From contig JAEDOB010000114.1 of the NCBI GenBank assembly GCA_016302225.1, forward strand, positions 1-6,928: DNA of 6,928 nucleotides. The letters are read 5' to 3'. A program made the translations under genes and the position numbers. This document shows, piece after piece, positions 6,440 through 6,928 of this stretch. A model generated the notes under the pieces. The model saw only the letters and a list, made by a program, of their open reading frames with translations, was not told the origin of the DNA and made no database searches. The DNA is from Oscillospiraceae bacterium (GTDB lineage: Bacteria > Bacillota > Clostridia > Oscillospirales > Ruminococcaceae). How positions within the stretch are numbered: position 1 is the first letter of the stretch; every line of letters starts with the position of its first letter.

Positions 6440-6928
6440 TTAATCAAAAACGCCGAGAACGCCCGACTGCCGCATTGACAAAACGCCGTCCTCGCCTACT
6501 ATAATATGATCCATGACCGTTATGCCCATACTCGAAAGCGTCCCGCAGATGGCTCTTGTTGCGCTGACGTCCGCCTTTGACGGAGTTGATGAGCCTTTGG
6601 GGTGATTGTGGGCGAATGCCACCATATCGGAATTATTTGACAGAATAAATTCCGCAATTCTGCGCATATTAACGGCAGATGCAGAGGGTGTCCCCACGGA
6701 AATAAGCCCGTTTGCCACCAATCTCAGCTTGCTGTCAAAGCAGGCAACACGAAATTCCTCACGAACCGTCCCGTCAAAGGAATGTTCAAAAAGCTCCATC
6801 AGCTTGAAGCAGTTGTCGAAGCTGCGTTCCTTCATGGTTTCGGTGCTGTAACATTTCATAAGCTGAGGTATCGCCCGAAGAAGGGTCGCAGTATGCTCGG
6901 AAACGCCGTCAACAGCGGTCAAAGCCTT
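6440..6928 (-). CDS. radC: RadC-family JAMM/MPN protein, 5' end missing (runs off the window)
   Basis: The 3' part of a RadC-like gene. The open frame continues to the window edge, and the first in-frame start-like codon (TTG at 6922) is inside the helix-hairpin-helix region, so the true start lies beyond base 6928; roughly the first 60-70 residues are missing if length is typical (about 225). Counting from that TTG: the end of a helix-hairpin-helix motif (TAVDGVSEHTATLLRAIPQL, 2-21), then the JAMM metalloprotease-like domain with REEFRVACFD (54-63), AFAHNHPKG (102-110; His 105 and His 107), SKAD (115-118; Asp 118) and DHIIVG (138-143). The H-x-H plus ten residues plus Asp spacing of a zinc site is intact. 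RadC was named for a repair phenotype that is now doubted, and its real role is unresolved. The segment that usually reads PRE before the HNH block reads NMRR here (85-88). It precedes uvrB by 29 bases with no terminator, so the two are probably co-transcribed. Confidence 0.92.
   Translation of the reverse strand, partial: KALTAVDGVSEHTATLLRAIPQLMKCYSTETMKERSFDNCFKLMELFEHSFDGTVREEFRVACFDSKLRLVANGLISVGTPSASAVNMRRIAEFILSNNSDMVAFAHNHPKGSSTPSKADVSATRAICGTLSSMGITVMDHIIVGEDGVLSMRQSGVLGVFD

Overview
The window is one compact stretch of bacterial chromosome with every gene on the minus strand, so transcription runs from base 6928 down to base 1. Seven protein genes fill nearly all of it. Base composition is close to balanced, Shine-Dalgarno sites are AGGAGG-type, gaps are short, and two gene pairs overlap through a GTGA stop/start. 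With the stand-alone four-cysteine TSCPD protein, the RluA-type pseudouridine synthase and a Gram-positive-style lipoprotein, this suggests an anaerobic member of the Clostridia, most likely Oscillospiraceae/Ruminococcus-like. That placement is inference from gene content and style; no marker RNA is present.

Right-hand half (about 6928 to 3466): the 3' part of a radC-family gene (cut by the window edge), uvrB, and an RluA-family rRNA pseudouridine synthase. radC and uvrB are 29 bases apart, and uvrB and the synthase gene overlap by 4 bases. This looks like one transcription unit joining excision repair with an RNA-modification enzyme. uvrA is not in the window.

Centre (3394-3465): the only non-coding gap of note, 72 bases. 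It carries a well-formed sigma-A-type promoter (TTGATT, 17 bases, extended -10 TGG-TATAAT) whose -35 box overlaps the stop codon of the synthase gene. An imperfect inverted repeat sits at the expected 5' end of the transcript.

Left-hand half (3393 to 31): four genes that probably leave from that promoter: a PHP-domain phosphoesterase of the YciV/RNase AM-like group, an 80-residue TSCPD protein (TIGR03905-like, four Cys), a membrane-anchored YdcF/DUF218 protein, and an extracellular solute-binding lipoprotein of an ABC importer. Gaps are 22, -4 and 21 bases. How the four products work together is not evident. The first looks like nucleotide or RNA-end turnover, the second is a family without an assigned function, the third probably acts at the cell surface or membrane, and the fourth captures a small ligand, probably a sugar. 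No transporter permease or ATPase is in view.

I found no RNA gene, CRISPR array, insertion sequence, phage gene or convincing intrinsic terminator. The window reads as ordinary core chromosome; the findings are modest and I see no clear new system.
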